A stretch of 64,000 nt of DNA from Clostridia bacterium (GTDB lineage: Bacteria; Bacillota; Clostridia; Christensenellales; Borkfalkiaceae): assembly GCA_900764105.1 (NCBI GenBank), contig CAAFMS010000013.1, forward strand, positions 62,001 to 126,000. The letters run 5' to 3'. How positions within the stretch are numbered: position 1 is the first letter of the stretch; each line of letters opens with the position of its first letter. Positions 1-8,097 of this stretch are shown piece after piece. A model generated the notes under the pieces. It was not told the DNA's origin and searched no databases. It saw nothing but the letters and a program-made list of their open reading frames with translations. Made by a program: the position numbers and the translations under genes.

Positions 1-2
1 TG

Positions 3-146
3 TTCACGCTTTTGCAAGAGGACACGAACGCGAACAAAATTGCGGACAGAATTTTAGAGTCGTTCGACGCGGACAAGGAGACGGTTCTTGCGGACGTAAA
101 TGATTTTATAGCGAAACTTAAATCGATTAACGTCATCGAAGGCTGA
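3..146 (+). CDS. C-terminal part of a PqqD-like domain protein (cut by window start)
   Basis: The reading frame is open from base 3 to a TGA at 144-146 and gives about 47 residues. The pattern is a short helix ending in LLQ, then an NANKIADRILESF segment, an acidic turn, and a helix ADVNDFIAKLKSINVIE. This is the typical C-terminal half of PqqD-like domains, which bind leader peptides in RiPP pathways but also occur as orphan proteins in Clostridia. The start and any N-terminal fusion lie outside the window, so the biochemical role cannot be stated. Coding confidence is good; the family call rests on a short stretch. Confidence 0.6.
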   Translation, partial: FTLLQEDTNANKIADRILESFDADKETVLADVNDFIAKLKSINVIEG

Positions 147-516
147 AAAACGGAAAGGGTTTAAATACCGACGAAAGAATAGCGAAGCGACAGAGTATAT
201 ATGCGGAACTGTCCGTATGTTCTCGCTTTCCCCTTTGAAGTTGATTGTTTTGTTTATGTTTTATTTCTTGCCGTCACCTTCGGGGAAGGTGTCGCTGAAA
301 GCGACGGAAGGGGACAATAAATCACTACTACATTTCGCTTTACATTTTTATCCCCTATCGTCAAAATCTCGCTTACGCTCTATTTTGCCACTTCCCCCGA
401 AGGAGGAAGCGTTGTTTGCCGTTTTTACAATGTCTGCCGCTTTAACGGAATGGGAAAGCGAGTCGGATAGTTGCGTTATAAAGCAAGCAATAGTTCAAAA
501 ATTCGTATCTATTTAT
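147..516. other. non-coding stretch holding a dispersed repeat
   Basis: No convincing gene is seen between the PqqD-like fragment and the terminator. Most of the stretch is a copy of dispersed repeat family A (267-420). An open frame running through it (217-543) is a by-product of the repeat: it has no Shine-Dalgarno and low-complexity composition. Confidence 0.6.
267..420. repeat. dispersed repeat family A, copy 1
   Basis: An element of about 150 bp whose ends are imperfect inverted copies of each other (CCTTCGGGGAAGG at the left, CTTCCCCCGAAGGAGG at the right). Each end is followed inward by sequence including GGGGACAATAA and TTTATCCCCTATCG. The same architecture recurs at 26854-27016, 39149-39300, 46191-46333 and 49248-49399, always between genes. 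It has no coding capacity and looks like a MITE-type or palindromic intergenic repeat. Confidence 0.75.
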
Positions 517-562
517 AAAAGCCTCGGGCGGAATTTCCATTGAAATTCCGCCCGAGGCTTTT
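517..562. terminator. bidirectional transcription terminator
   Basis: A near-perfect inverted repeat: AAAAGCCTCGGGCGGAATTTC at 517 is mirrored by the sequence ending GGGCGAAGGC-type complement with a TTTT tail at 562. The stem is about 20 bp with a 3-4 nt loop and has A/T runs on both sides. It can therefore end the rightward transcript and, for the minus strand, the MFS gene that ends at 597. Confidence 0.8.
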
Positions 563-596
563 GCTATGTGTTTTACTTTATTTTTTTCGCAATTTC

Positions 597-1781
597 TTAT
601 CTCAATTCCCTTTGTTCCTTTTTCTTCGGAATACATAAAATCATTATACCTATGAATAAAATCAACGGGTAAATCGTAGAGAATAAAAGCCCCGTTTTAA
701 TGTCCGACGTTATAATTCCTTGTAAGGACGGGCCTATCGTACAGCCGACGTCGCCTGCCAAAGCGAGCATTCCGAACATCTTCGTGCCGCCGACGGGAAA
801 ACTTTTTCCTGCCAACGAGTAAATTCCGGGCCACATTATTCCGACGAAAAGGCCGCTTAAAGCAATTCCCGCAAGCGATAAATAGGGTATGGGCGACAGC
901 GAAGCGAGCAAGTACGCGCCCGTAAGCAACGCCGCGCAGAACGCTATCGCGAGTTTTAGGTTCATTTTATCGCCTAAGAAGCCGTAGGCGGTACGGGAAA
1001 TCGCCATTCCGAGGGCGAATAAACACGCGCCTAAGAGGTCGCCCGTCGTCTTGTTCGATATTCCGAGACTTACTTCCGCAAAATACGATGCCCATTGAGC
1101 GATAGCCTGCTCGGCCGCTCCCGCCATCGCCATTAAAATAAGGAAGAGCATAAAACCTCTCATTTTAAATATCTTTTTGTACGGCGTGGGGTCGTTGTCC
1201 GCTTCGAGTTTTTCTATCGGACATTTCGCGAACAAAAACGAGTTTGCAACGGGTATTACGGCGAGGAGAATCGGCAGAAACGCCCAATATTCGATAGAGA
1301 ATAAGTTAAAGAAAAGGGTTGCGAAGAGTACGACGAAAATCTGCCCCCAACTGAAAAAGGAGTGCAAAAGACACATCGCCCCCGACTTGTTTTCGAGCGG
1401 CAACGCTTCGACGAGCGGACTTAAAACCACTTCGACGAAACCTCCGCCGACAGCCATAAAAGCCGTCGCTATCATTACACCCGCGTAAGGCGACATAACG
1501 TTCGGAAGTACTCCGAGAGTAACGAGTCCGATTGCCGAAAGAGTCTGCGCGATAATCGTGCTTTTTCTGTACCCGAGTTTATTCGCAATAATCGCCGAGC
1601 AGGAATCGATGATAATTTGCAAACCGAAGTTGAAAAATACGATAAAGGAAAGTTGCAGTTCCGAAAACGAAAACTGCTTTGAAAACCTCGCGAAAAGAAG
1701 TGGGGTTAAGTTGTTTACGATCGCTTGCACGACGTAGCCGATATAGCACGCGGCAAGGGTCGAACGATATTTATTCTTCAT
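597..1781 (-). CDS. MFS family transporter
   Basis: A 394-residue hydrophobic protein with about twelve membrane segments in two halves of six, separated by a charged cytoplasmic loop near residues 190-205 (IEKLEADNDPTPYKK). This is the standard size and layout of the major facilitator superfamily. The segment FLGDKMNLKLAI after TM8 and the NKLGYRKST loop after TM2 resemble the family's conserved loop motifs. The overall look is closest to the FucP-like/sugar branch, but the substrate cannot be read from sequence. The ATG at 1781 has no Shine-Dalgarno. A promoter lies only 9 bases upstream, so the transcript may be leaderless. It stands alone on the minus strand. Confidence 0.85.
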   Translation of the reverse strand: MKNKYRSTLAACYIGYVVQAIVNNLTPLLFARFSKQFSFSELQLSFIVFFNFGLQIIIDSCSAIIANKLGYRKSTIIAQTLSAIGLVTLGVLPNVMSPYAGVMIATAFMAVGGGFVEVVLSPLVEALPLENKSGAMCLLHSFFSWGQIFVVLFATLFFNLFSIEYWAFLPILLAVIPVANSFLFAKCPIEKLEADNDPTPYKKIFKMRGFMLFLILMAMAGAAEQAIAQWASYFAEVSLGISNKTTGDLLGACLFALGMAISRTAYGFLGDKMNLKLAIAFCAALLTGAYLLASLSPIPYLSLAGIALSGLFVGIMWPGIYSLAGKSFPVGGTKMFGMLALAGDVGCTIGPSLQGIITSDIKTGLLFSTIYPLILFIGIMILCIPKKKEQRELR

Positions 1782-1790
1782 AATTTGCCT

Positions 1791-1819
1791 ATTCTAACAT
1801 ATAAATAGTTAAAAAGCAA
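1791..1819 (-). promoter_or_regulatory. sigma-A promoter of the MFS gene, leaderless type
   Basis: On the minus strand TTGCTT (1819-1814), a 17-base spacer and TAGAAT (1796-1791) precede the ATG at 1781 by only 9 bases. Transcription would start at or next to the ATG. No Shine-Dalgarno is present. Confidence 0.6.
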
Positions 1820-1962
1820 CCTTTTTTACGCGTCAAATAAAAATGTTATTTATAAAAGTTTGCCTATAAGTCGATTAACGGGCGTTCTACCGTGAGTAGA
1901 ATAAAATATTTCACCTCTACTTTCAGTTTTGTCGAAATATAGTTACATACTTATTCAAACGC

Positions 1963-1991
1963 TTGCAAGATTAAGAAGAGATAATTATAAT
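1963..1991 (+). promoter_or_regulatory. sigma-A promoter of the first degV-like gene
   Basis: TTGCAA (1963-1968), a 17-base spacer, then TATAAT (1986-1991). A short leader with Shine-Dalgarno CGGAGA precedes the ATG at 2017. Confidence 0.7.
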
Positions 1992-2016
1992 AAATAAAAA
2001 ACTTCGGAGACAAAAT

Positions 2017-2856
2017 ATGAGTAAAATAGCGATTTCGCTTGACAGCGCATGCGACCTTACGAAAGAACTTATCGAAAAATTCGATTTCAAAATCATACCG
2101 TTCGGCGTGACGATGGGCGACAGATTTTTCTACGACGGAGAAGTTGATACTTTGGAAATATTCGAGTACGCAGACAAAAACAAAGTTCTGCCGAAAACCA
2201 ACGCCGTGAACGAAGAGGCGTTTAAAGAACATTTCGCAAAGATTCTGGAGACTTACGACGCGATTATACACTTCGATATTTCGTCGGAGATGTCGAGCGC
2301 GTACAATAACGCCGTAAACGCGGCAAAGAACTTCAAAAACGTTTACTGCGTAGACAGCAGGACGCTTTCGACCGGTATATCGCTTCTTGCTATTTACGCG
2401 AAGAAACTCACCGAGACTATGGACGATCCCGAAAAGATAGTCGAAAAAGTCAAGGAGAGAATAGACAACGTACAGGCGAGTTTCATTATCGAGAGGCTCG
2501 ATTATCTGTATAGAGGCGGCCGTTGTTCGGGTCTTGCTCTTCTCGGCGCGAATCTTTTGAAACTTCGTCCCGAAATCGAGGTTAAAAACGGCGTAATGAA
2601 AAACACCGAGAAATTCAGAGGCAGAATGCAGGACTGCGTAACGAAGTATTGCAGAGCCACGCTTGAAAAGTACAACAACCCCGACAAATCGGTAATATTC
2701 ATAACGCACAGCAAAGCCACGCCCGAAATGGTCGCGGCGGCGAGAGAAGTCGTAAACGAGTACGGTTTCGAGAACGTATACGAGACTACGGCGGGTTGCA
2801 CGGTATCGAGCCATTGCGGCAAAAACACGCTCGGAATACTGTATATAAACCTTTGA
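2017..2856 (+). CDS. DegV family fatty-acid-binding protein
   Basis: A 279-residue protein matching the DegV family along its length. The N-terminus is IAISLDSACDLTKELIEKFD, with IIPFGVTMGDRFFYDG next. TNAVNEEAFKEHF, the HFDISSEMSSAYNNA motif and VYCVDSRTLSTG follow, and the second domain contains RLDYLYRGGRCSG. Known DegV proteins bind a fatty acid between two domains and, as FakB, hand it to the FakA kinase for use in phospholipid synthesis. No fakA is in view. The start is supported by CGGAGA 9 bases upstream. The gene is monocistronic with its own promoter. A second family member lies at 38045. Confidence 0.92.
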   Translation: MSKIAISLDSACDLTKELIEKFDFKIIPFGVTMGDRFFYDGEVDTLEIFEYADKNKVLPKTNAVNEEAFKEHFAKILETYDAIIHFDISSEMSSAYNNAVNAAKNFKNVYCVDSRTLSTGISLLAIYAKKLTETMDDPEKIVEKVKERIDNVQASFIIERLDYLYRGGRCSGLALLGANLLKLRPEIEVKNGVMKNTEKFRGRMQDCVTKYCRATLEKYNNPDKSVIFITHSKATPEMVAAAREVVNEYGFENVYETTAGCTVSSHCGKNTLGILYINL

Positions 2857-2938
2857 CTTAAAATAAGATAGTTAATAATAGTATAAAAGACTTCCTCTAA
2901 GGTCATAATAGAAAAAGACTTAAAGGAGGTCTTTTAAT

Positions 2939-3085
2939 ATGCAAAACAAAAACGAAAACATCAAATGCGACGTTTGCGAATGCGAACACAACTTCCACGG
3001 CAAAAACTGCTCTTTGGGTACGGTGAAAATCACCTGCGGTAAAGAGGGTTGCACCTGCTGCGACGATTATGTCAAACAAAAATAA
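2939..3085 (+). CDS. DUF1540 cysteine-rich small protein
   Basis: A 48-residue protein starting MQNKNENIKCDVCECEHN and ending in TCGKEGCTCCDDYVKQK. The pattern of a CDVCEC motif, a central CSLG and a terminal GCTCCDDY is that of DUF1540 proteins, common in Clostridia and thought to bind a metal, function unknown. A strong AAAGGAGGTC lies 8 bases before the ATG. It is followed by a terminator at 3148-3190. Confidence 0.85.
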   Translation: MQNKNENIKCDVCECEHNFHGKNCSLGTVKITCGKEGCTCCDDYVKQK

Positions 3086-3147
3086 TACAAGGTTCGTACT
3101 ATTTTTGTCTGACATCAAACTAAGAAATAAGGCGCTTTAAGAGAAAG

Positions 3148-3190
3148 AAACCGCAAATCCGTCCGAAAGGTCTGAATTGCGGTTTTTTAT
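3148..3190 (+). terminator. rho-independent terminator after the DUF1540 gene
   Basis: AAACCGCAA at 3148-3156 pairs with TTGCGGTTT at 3177-3185, followed by a T run. Confidence 0.7.
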
Positions 3191-3335
3191 TATGTATTAT
3201 ATAATGTTATAAAATCGAATTTTTGTAAAATAAATTTTAAATTTGCTTTCAATTACGACAGGCGTATGTTGTAGTTGTTGCCTTATAATAGAGCCATAAA
3301 ACTTGGTTAGTTCAAATCTAACTACGGAGGTTATT

Positions 3336-3923
3336 ATGGCAGTAAGCAGAATTATGTTAAAGACCGCTATTTGCGGCGGAACGGAAAATCAGTTTTTACT
3401 CGGCGAGAAGTATTTTTACGGCTACGGCGAACAGAAAAATCTCGCCTTGGCGGAGAGTTGGTACAAAGAAGCGGCGAAAAAAGGTCACGCCGCCGCTACC
3501 TATATGTACGGCTATATGACGATTAACGGGCTTGCGGGCGAAATAAATCTGCGTAAAGGCAATTTGCTCATAAAAAAGGCGGCGGCAAAGAACAATCTTA
3601 AAGCGATGCTTCTTTTAGCGCGGAATTATTATTATGGTTACGGCATAAAACGCAACGAGAAAAAGGCGTTTAAAACGTGGGAAAAGGGCGCGAAACTCGG
3701 TTGCGCCGAAGCCGAATACTACCTCGGACTTTGCTATGAGAAGGGCATTTACGTTAAGCCCGACCTTATGCGCGCGAAAAAACATTTGTACAACGCTTTG
3801 GAGTCGGGTTTCGACCTCGCGAAAATCGCGCTGAACGATTATTCCGGCGGTAAAAGTACCTCTTTGCCCGGCTTTGAATATACGGCTCGTACTCTTTCTT
3901 CCGACCTTGTAAAAATCGCTTGA
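3336..3923 (+). CDS. Sel1-repeat (TPR-like) protein
   Basis: A 195-residue soluble protein with at least three Sel1-like repeats of about 36 residues. They are recognisable as LGEKYFYGYGEQKNLALAES, ARNYYYGYGIKRNEKKAFKT and LGLCYEKGIYVKPDLMRAKK. Each is a pair of helices with the A-x-x-x-LG-x-x-Y-x-x-G pattern. Sel1 repeats usually scaffold protein-protein contacts; no enzymatic domain is present. The ATG at 3336 follows CGGAGG closely. An upstream in-frame start at 3303 would read through a hairpin and lacks a ribosome site. It lies just before tldD but has a 106-base gap, so co-transcription is not certain. Confidence 0.8.
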   Translation: MAVSRIMLKTAICGGTENQFLLGEKYFYGYGEQKNLALAESWYKEAAKKGHAAATYMYGYMTINGLAGEINLRKGNLLIKKAAAKNNLKAMLLLARNYYYGYGIKRNEKKAFKTWEKGAKLGCAEAEYYLGLCYEKGIYVKPDLMRAKKHLYNALESGFDLAKIALNDYSGGKSTSLPGFEYTARTLSSDLVKIA

Positions 3924-4029
3924 ATAAGACGTTTTTATATTTTGTATAAGTAAAAACAGACTTTCTCACCTTGATTTTTCGGCAATTCTATGGTAAAATA
4001 TCTCTAAACGACAATAAAAGGAGATCGTT

Positions 4030-5373
4030 ATGAAGGATTTGAAATTCAGAGACGATTTGTACGCCGACATAAGGGTGGAACGCCGATTTACGACGAAAAT
4101 AACTTACCTCAACGGCGACGTTAAAGAAATGAACGAACTCGACGTGACGAGAGCGTTTATAAGGGTGTTCGACGGAAATATGTGGTATTATTCCTCGACG
4201 ACAAACGCGAGCGATTTGCAAAGCGAACTCGATTCCCTTTACGCGTTCGCGAAACCTGACCCGAAAATTTCCGAAAACCCCGTCGTTAAGGCGTTCGAGG
4301 TAAATAAGGATAAAAAAATCGTGTTTGCGGACGATTGCGTGGATAAAATTCCTTTATCGGACAAGGCGAAACTCATTGCCGACGTTTTGCCTATGATTAA
4401 GGGCGACTACGTGAGCGTTGTGACGGGGATTTATATCGACAGATATTCGCGTTTTAATTTCAAGTCGTCTAAGGGCGCGGATATAGAGTACGATTATCAG
4501 ACGAGCGGTTATTCGTTTATCGTTCAGTTTGCCGATAAAGACAATAATTTCAGACACAATTTCGCCGATTGCAAAACCCTTTTCAAAGACCTTGTCATAA
4601 CCCCCGAAAAGGTCAGAGACTTTTTAAAGGAGAGCGAAAATTTCCTTCTTCACGCGAAGCCGCTCGAAAAAGCGGGCGTTTATCCCGTGATTTTATCGCC
4701 GATAGTGACGGGCGTATTCGCTCACGAGTCGTTCGGACACAAGAGCGAGGCGGACTTTATGCTTGGCGACGAGACTATGAAAAAAGAATGGGCTATCGGC
4801 AAAAAGGTCGGGAGCGATATTCTGTCGATAGTCGACGAGGGCGGCGTTTTCGGCTCGGGCTACACGCCTTACGACGACGAAGGAACCAAATGTTCGGAGA
4901 CCTATCTCATTAAAAACGGCGTTTTAACGGGCAGACTTCACAGCGTTTCCACTGCGGCGGAACTCGGCGAAAAGCCCACGGGCAACGCGAGGGCGGTTGA
5001 TTGCGACTTCGAGCCGATAGTCAGAATGACGACCACCCACGTTAAAAGCGGAACTTCTACGTTCGACGAATTGGTAAAGGGAATAAAACACGGCTATTTT
5101 ATAAATGGGGTGAGTCACGGCTCGGGTATGAGTACGTTCACTATCGCCCCGACGATATGTTACGAGATAGTCGACGGCAAAATCGGCGACCCCGTAAAAA
5201 TCGCGGTAATCACGGGCGACGTTTTCAAAACGCTTTCGCTTGTGGACGGACTCAGCAAAGAGTATGAAATTCTCTGCTTCGTGACGGGCGGTTGCGGAAA
5301 AATGGAACAATATCCGCTTCCCGTAGGGCTTGGCGGTCCGTATATGAGAGTCAAAGAAATGGGGGTTCAATAA
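4030..5373 (+). CDS. tldD: TldD-type metallopeptidase subunit
   Basis: A 447-residue protein of the TldD/PmbA (U62) family. The zinc motif AHESFGHKSEAD is at residues 231-242 (H232, E233, H237). A C-terminal TGGCGK...LPVGLGGPY segment supplies the conserved cysteine seen in active TldD subunits. In Escherichia coli TldD and TldE form a heterodimeric protease that trims unfolded peptides, matures microcin B17 and degrades CcdA. The gene has Shine-Dalgarno AAAGGAGA and is followed after one base by the partner gene, so the two form an operon. Here the active-site subunit comes first. Confidence 0.93.
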   Translation: MKDLKFRDDLYADIRVERRFTTKITYLNGDVKEMNELDVTRAFIRVFDGNMWYYSSTTNASDLQSELDSLYAFAKPDPKISENPVVKAFEVNKDKKIVFADDCVDKIPLSDKAKLIADVLPMIKGDYVSVVTGIYIDRYSRFNFKSSKGADIEYDYQTSGYSFIVQFADKDNNFRHNFADCKTLFKDLVITPEKVRDFLKESENFLLHAKPLEKAGVYPVILSPIVTGVFAHESFGHKSEADFMLGDETMKKEWAIGKKVGSDILSIVDEGGVFGSGYTPYDDEGTKCSETYLIKNGVLTGRLHSVSTAAELGEKPTGNARAVDCDFEPIVRMTTTHVKSGTSTFDELVKGIKHGYFINGVSHGSGMSTFTIAPTICYEIVDGKIGDPVKIAVITGDVFKTLSLVDGLSKEYEILCFVTGGCGKMEQYPLPVGLGGPYMRVKEMGVQ

Positions 5374-5374
5374 T

Positions 5375-6607
5375 ATGAGAATAGAGAAATCGACGAAAAA
5401 GTCGAAAGAGGTCTGCGTGAACGTGACGAACGGAGTTGCGGACTCTCTGCGTATAAAAAACGTTTCGACCGCAACCGTAAGGGCTTACGATAACGGCCTT
5501 ATAGGGATAGAGGGCAAAATGGGCGACGCCGATTTCGCGGCTCTCGAAAAAGAGGCGAAAGGCAATCTTTTAAGAGGTATTCCTTATCCCGATAAACCCG
5601 AAAAACCCCTCGATAAGTCGATTAACGTGAGAAAACACATAGTGAACGACAAAGATTTTCTGCCTTTCGTATCGGAAGCAGCGAAGAGAATAGCCGACGA
5701 AAATCCGTCGTTTATCATAAACGGCAAGGCGTATTTAAACGATCTCGAAACGGAGTATTCGGACGGAAACAGGCATCTTAAATACGCGGGCAATTCCTGC
5801 GACTTCGCCGTTATCTTCAAGGATAAAAAATCGGCGAACATTATGGACGGAAGCGTTGCGGTGAGCGGGGACAGCCTTATAGGCGAGGACTTTTTCAAGG
5901 ACGTAAAACTCAAACTCGACTGTTTTTTAAGCGTTCTGCCGCACGTTAAGGGCGATAGAGTCAAGGTTATAGCGGGCGTGGAAGTTATGACTTATATTCT
6001 GCAACACTTCGTCGCGGACGTATATTGCAATAACGCTTCGCTTCTGAACGGTAAGTTGGGAACTAAGGTATTCAGCGAAAAACTTTCGGCAATGTGCGAT
6101 CGCACGCCCGAAAAGGCTCTTTTAACTCCTTTTTACGACACCGAGGGCGTAGTGAACGAAGACTACAAGGCGTATCTTATCAAAAACGGCGTAATGAAAG
6201 GGCTTGCGACGACGAAATATTCGGCGGACAAATACGGAGTGGAAAACAGCGGTACCGCGGCTGCGGAGTATGCGGGGGCTCCCTCTATTTCTGCGATAGG
6301 GTTCGATATAGAAAGGACGGCAGACAGTCTCGAAGAGTTGATAGGAGAGGACGAGGCGATATATCTCGATCTTACCTCGGGCGGGGATATGACTCCCGAC
6401 GGCAATATAAGTTTGCCCGTACAGGTCGCGTTTTTATATAAAGACGGTAAGATTGTCGGCAGACTGCCCGAATTTTCGCTTTGCGGAAATATGTTCGATA
6501 TATTCGGCAAAGACTATATAGGGGCGACCTCGCTCGGCTCGATTTTCAAAAGTTTACGCAGAGACACGGTTATCGTAACCGAAATGAACGTTGTGAATAA
6601 AAAATAG
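5375..6607 (+). CDS. tldE: TldE/PmbA-type partner subunit
   Basis: A 410-residue homologue of TldD that lacks the HExxxH motif. At the equivalent place it reads VMTYILQHFVADV, as expected for the non-catalytic TldE/PmbA partner. The preserved TPFYDTEG, YLIKNGVMKGLATTKYSA and NISLPVQVAFLYKDGK segments and the C-terminal LPEFSLCGNMFDIFGKDYIG show the fold. It begins one base after the tldD stop, implying translational coupling. The family acts in the cytoplasm. No RiPP precursor is recognised next to it. Confidence 0.88.
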   Translation: MRIEKSTKKSKEVCVNVTNGVADSLRIKNVSTATVRAYDNGLIGIEGKMGDADFAALEKEAKGNLLRGIPYPDKPEKPLDKSINVRKHIVNDKDFLPFVSEAAKRIADENPSFIINGKAYLNDLETEYSDGNRHLKYAGNSCDFAVIFKDKKSANIMDGSVAVSGDSLIGEDFFKDVKLKLDCFLSVLPHVKGDRVKVIAGVEVMTYILQHFVADVYCNNASLLNGKLGTKVFSEKLSAMCDRTPEKALLTPFYDTEGVVNEDYKAYLIKNGVMKGLATTKYSADKYGVENSGTAAAEYAGAPSISAIGFDIERTADSLEELIGEDEAIYLDLTSGGDMTPDGNISLPVQVAFLYKDGKIVGRLPEFSLCGNMFDIFGKDYIGATSLGSIFKSLRRDTVIVTEMNVVNKK

Positions 6608-6686
6608 TTGGTTCATGGTTATTGAACAATTCGGCAAAAAGTGTTCGTTTTCTCATAATTTTCAAATAACTTTTTTAAAAAAACGC

Positions 6687-6715
6687 TTGATACGTTTCTC
6701 GCGTTGTGATATAAT
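6687..6715 (+). promoter_or_regulatory. sigma-A promoter of the RsgI-domain lipoprotein gene
   Basis: TTGATA (6687-6692), a 17-base spacer and TATAAT (6710-6715). The leader carries TAAGGAGAT. Confidence 0.75.
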
Positions 6716-6765
6716 ATGCTAAACTCGAAAGAGTGGGAATCTTATCTAAGGAGATAAATAGGAAA

Positions 6766-7992
6766 ATGAAAAAAAGAATTGTTGCTTTGTTATTGGCTCT
6801 GTCGTCCGCCTTTGCGGTTTGTTCGCTCGGCGGTTGTAAGAAAAAAAATCCCGAAGCATCGAGAATGACGGTTGAAATCAACCCGAAAGTCGAGTTTATA
6901 CTCGATAAAGACAATAAAGTAGTTTCGGCTACCGCTTTGAACGACGACGGCGCCGTAATCTTAGCCGGAGAGGCTTCGTTTAAGGGCAAAACCGCCGAAG
7001 AAGCCGCCCAGGCCGTGGTTTCTATCGCTACCGAAACGGGATATATCGTCAAGGGCAGCGCGACCGTAGAGGATAACAAAATCAACATCTCGATTTCCGG
7101 CGACACCTCTTACGCGAAGGATTTATACGGTAAAGTAGAGAAGAAAGTCGAGAAGTACATGAAAGACAACGGCATTAACGCCACGCTTGAGAAAATCGAC
7201 GCTCTGAAGCTCGAACAATTAAAGAAACTTGCTCTTAAAAATCCCGAGCGTACCGAGGACGACGTAAAGGATAAAACCGAAGAACAACTTATCGCAATGA
7301 TTAAGCTCGACAGAATCGAGACGGCTGAACTTGCGACCGAGGAACTCAAAGACGCATACTTCAAGGCGAAAGCGTATCAAATCGCTATCGTAAACAGAGA
7401 AGAAACCGCGAAAGTAATAGCGGGTATGAGCGATGCATACGCCGCCGCTTTAGGTCTTTACGACAAAGCGTTGGAAACGTACGGCAAAGCGATACAGGCT
7501 ATGGAAGATACTCGTTATAAAACTCTCGTTTCTCCCGATTCTGCTTATCAGAAACTTCTTGCCGAACTCAGAGACAAGAAAGCGGAAGTTCTCAAAGAGA
7601 GAAGCATAACGTTCGACGTAACCATTGACGGTGAAAAGAGAGCGAGCGCGGAACTCAGATTGAAAGCGAGCGAAAAGGATTACGACGAACTCGTAAAAAG
7701 GATAGAGGAAATCGGAAATCAGGCGGACGCAGCCTGGACTCAGGCAATAGAGGCCGCGAAGACTTACGAAGCTACGCTCGAAGGGTATAAAAATCAACTC
7801 CTTACCGCCGAAGAGGTAAAGAAGAAGTTGAACGACGAAGCGGCGAATATCGAGACGGCGGTCAACAATGCGAAAAACAGTTTCTTCGAGACGTTCGAAA
7901 AGGCTCACGGCGAAGACATAAAGAAAGCGGAAGCCGACCTCGAAGCGTACAAGCAGAAACTTAAAGATCAGGCGGCGGGCAAAACCGAATGA
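6766..7992 (+). CDS. lipoprotein with an RsgI-like domain and a long helical region
   Basis: A 408-residue protein with a lipoprotein signal (MKKRIVALLLAL...VCSLGGCKKK; lipobox cysteine near residue 24). Residues about 33-95 read MTVEINPKVEFILDKDNKVVSATALNDDG, then a GKTAEEAAQAVVSIATETGYI helix. This matches the extracytoplasmic middle domain of RsgI-type anti-sigma factors (S-x-D-x-NPS-x-E..N..V..v...N.dG). The remaining 300 residues are charged helices, likely coiled coil. There is no cytoplasmic anti-sigma domain, no membrane helix and no sigma-I gene nearby, so the domain is used in another setting. The ATG at 6766 is chosen because it starts the signal peptide; an earlier in-frame ATG at 6733 would precede the Shine-Dalgarno. 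Confidence 0.75.
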   Translation: MKKRIVALLLALSSAFAVCSLGGCKKKNPEASRMTVEINPKVEFILDKDNKVVSATALNDDGAVILAGEASFKGKTAEEAAQAVVSIATETGYIVKGSATVEDNKINISISGDTSYAKDLYGKVEKKVEKYMKDNGINATLEKIDALKLEQLKKLALKNPERTEDDVKDKTEEQLIAMIKLDRIETAELATEELKDAYFKAKAYQIAIVNREETAKVIAGMSDAYAAALGLYDKALETYGKAIQAMEDTRYKTLVSPDSAYQKLLAELRDKKAEVLKERSITFDVTIDGEKRASAELRLKASEKDYDELVKRIEEIGNQADAAWTQAIEAAKTYEATLEGYKNQLLTAEEVKKKLNDEAANIETAVNNAKNSFFETFEKAHGEDIKKAEADLEAYKQKLKDQAAGKTE

Positions 7993-8018
7993 TTTAAGTT
8001 AAAATTTTGAGACTATAA

Positions 8019-8058
8019 AAACAAGGTATCCGAAAAATCGGGTATCTTGTTTTTTTTC
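8019..8058 (+). terminator. rho-independent terminator
   Basis: ACAAGGTATCCG and CGGGTATCTTGT form a 12-bp stem with a short A-rich loop, followed by eight T residues. Confidence 0.85.
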
Positions 8059-8097
8059 GGGACGTCGGGGCGGGGTTTTGTTTTTTTGCGGTTTTTT

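Noticed and set aside
217..543. 108-codon open frame on the plus strand
   Set aside because: It runs through repeat A copy 1, has no Shine-Dalgarno and ends inside the terminator stem.
1951..2814. Long open frame (287 codons) antisense to the first degV-like gene
   Set aside because: Arg/Tyr/Phe-rich shadow of a clear DegV gene, without a start signal.
3306..3322. A tRNA T-arm look-alike (GTTAG-TTCAAAT-CTAAC)
   Set aside because: The five-base stem and seven-base loop fit, but no matching acceptor stem, anticodon arm or CCA end is present around it; it lies in the leader of the Sel1 gene.
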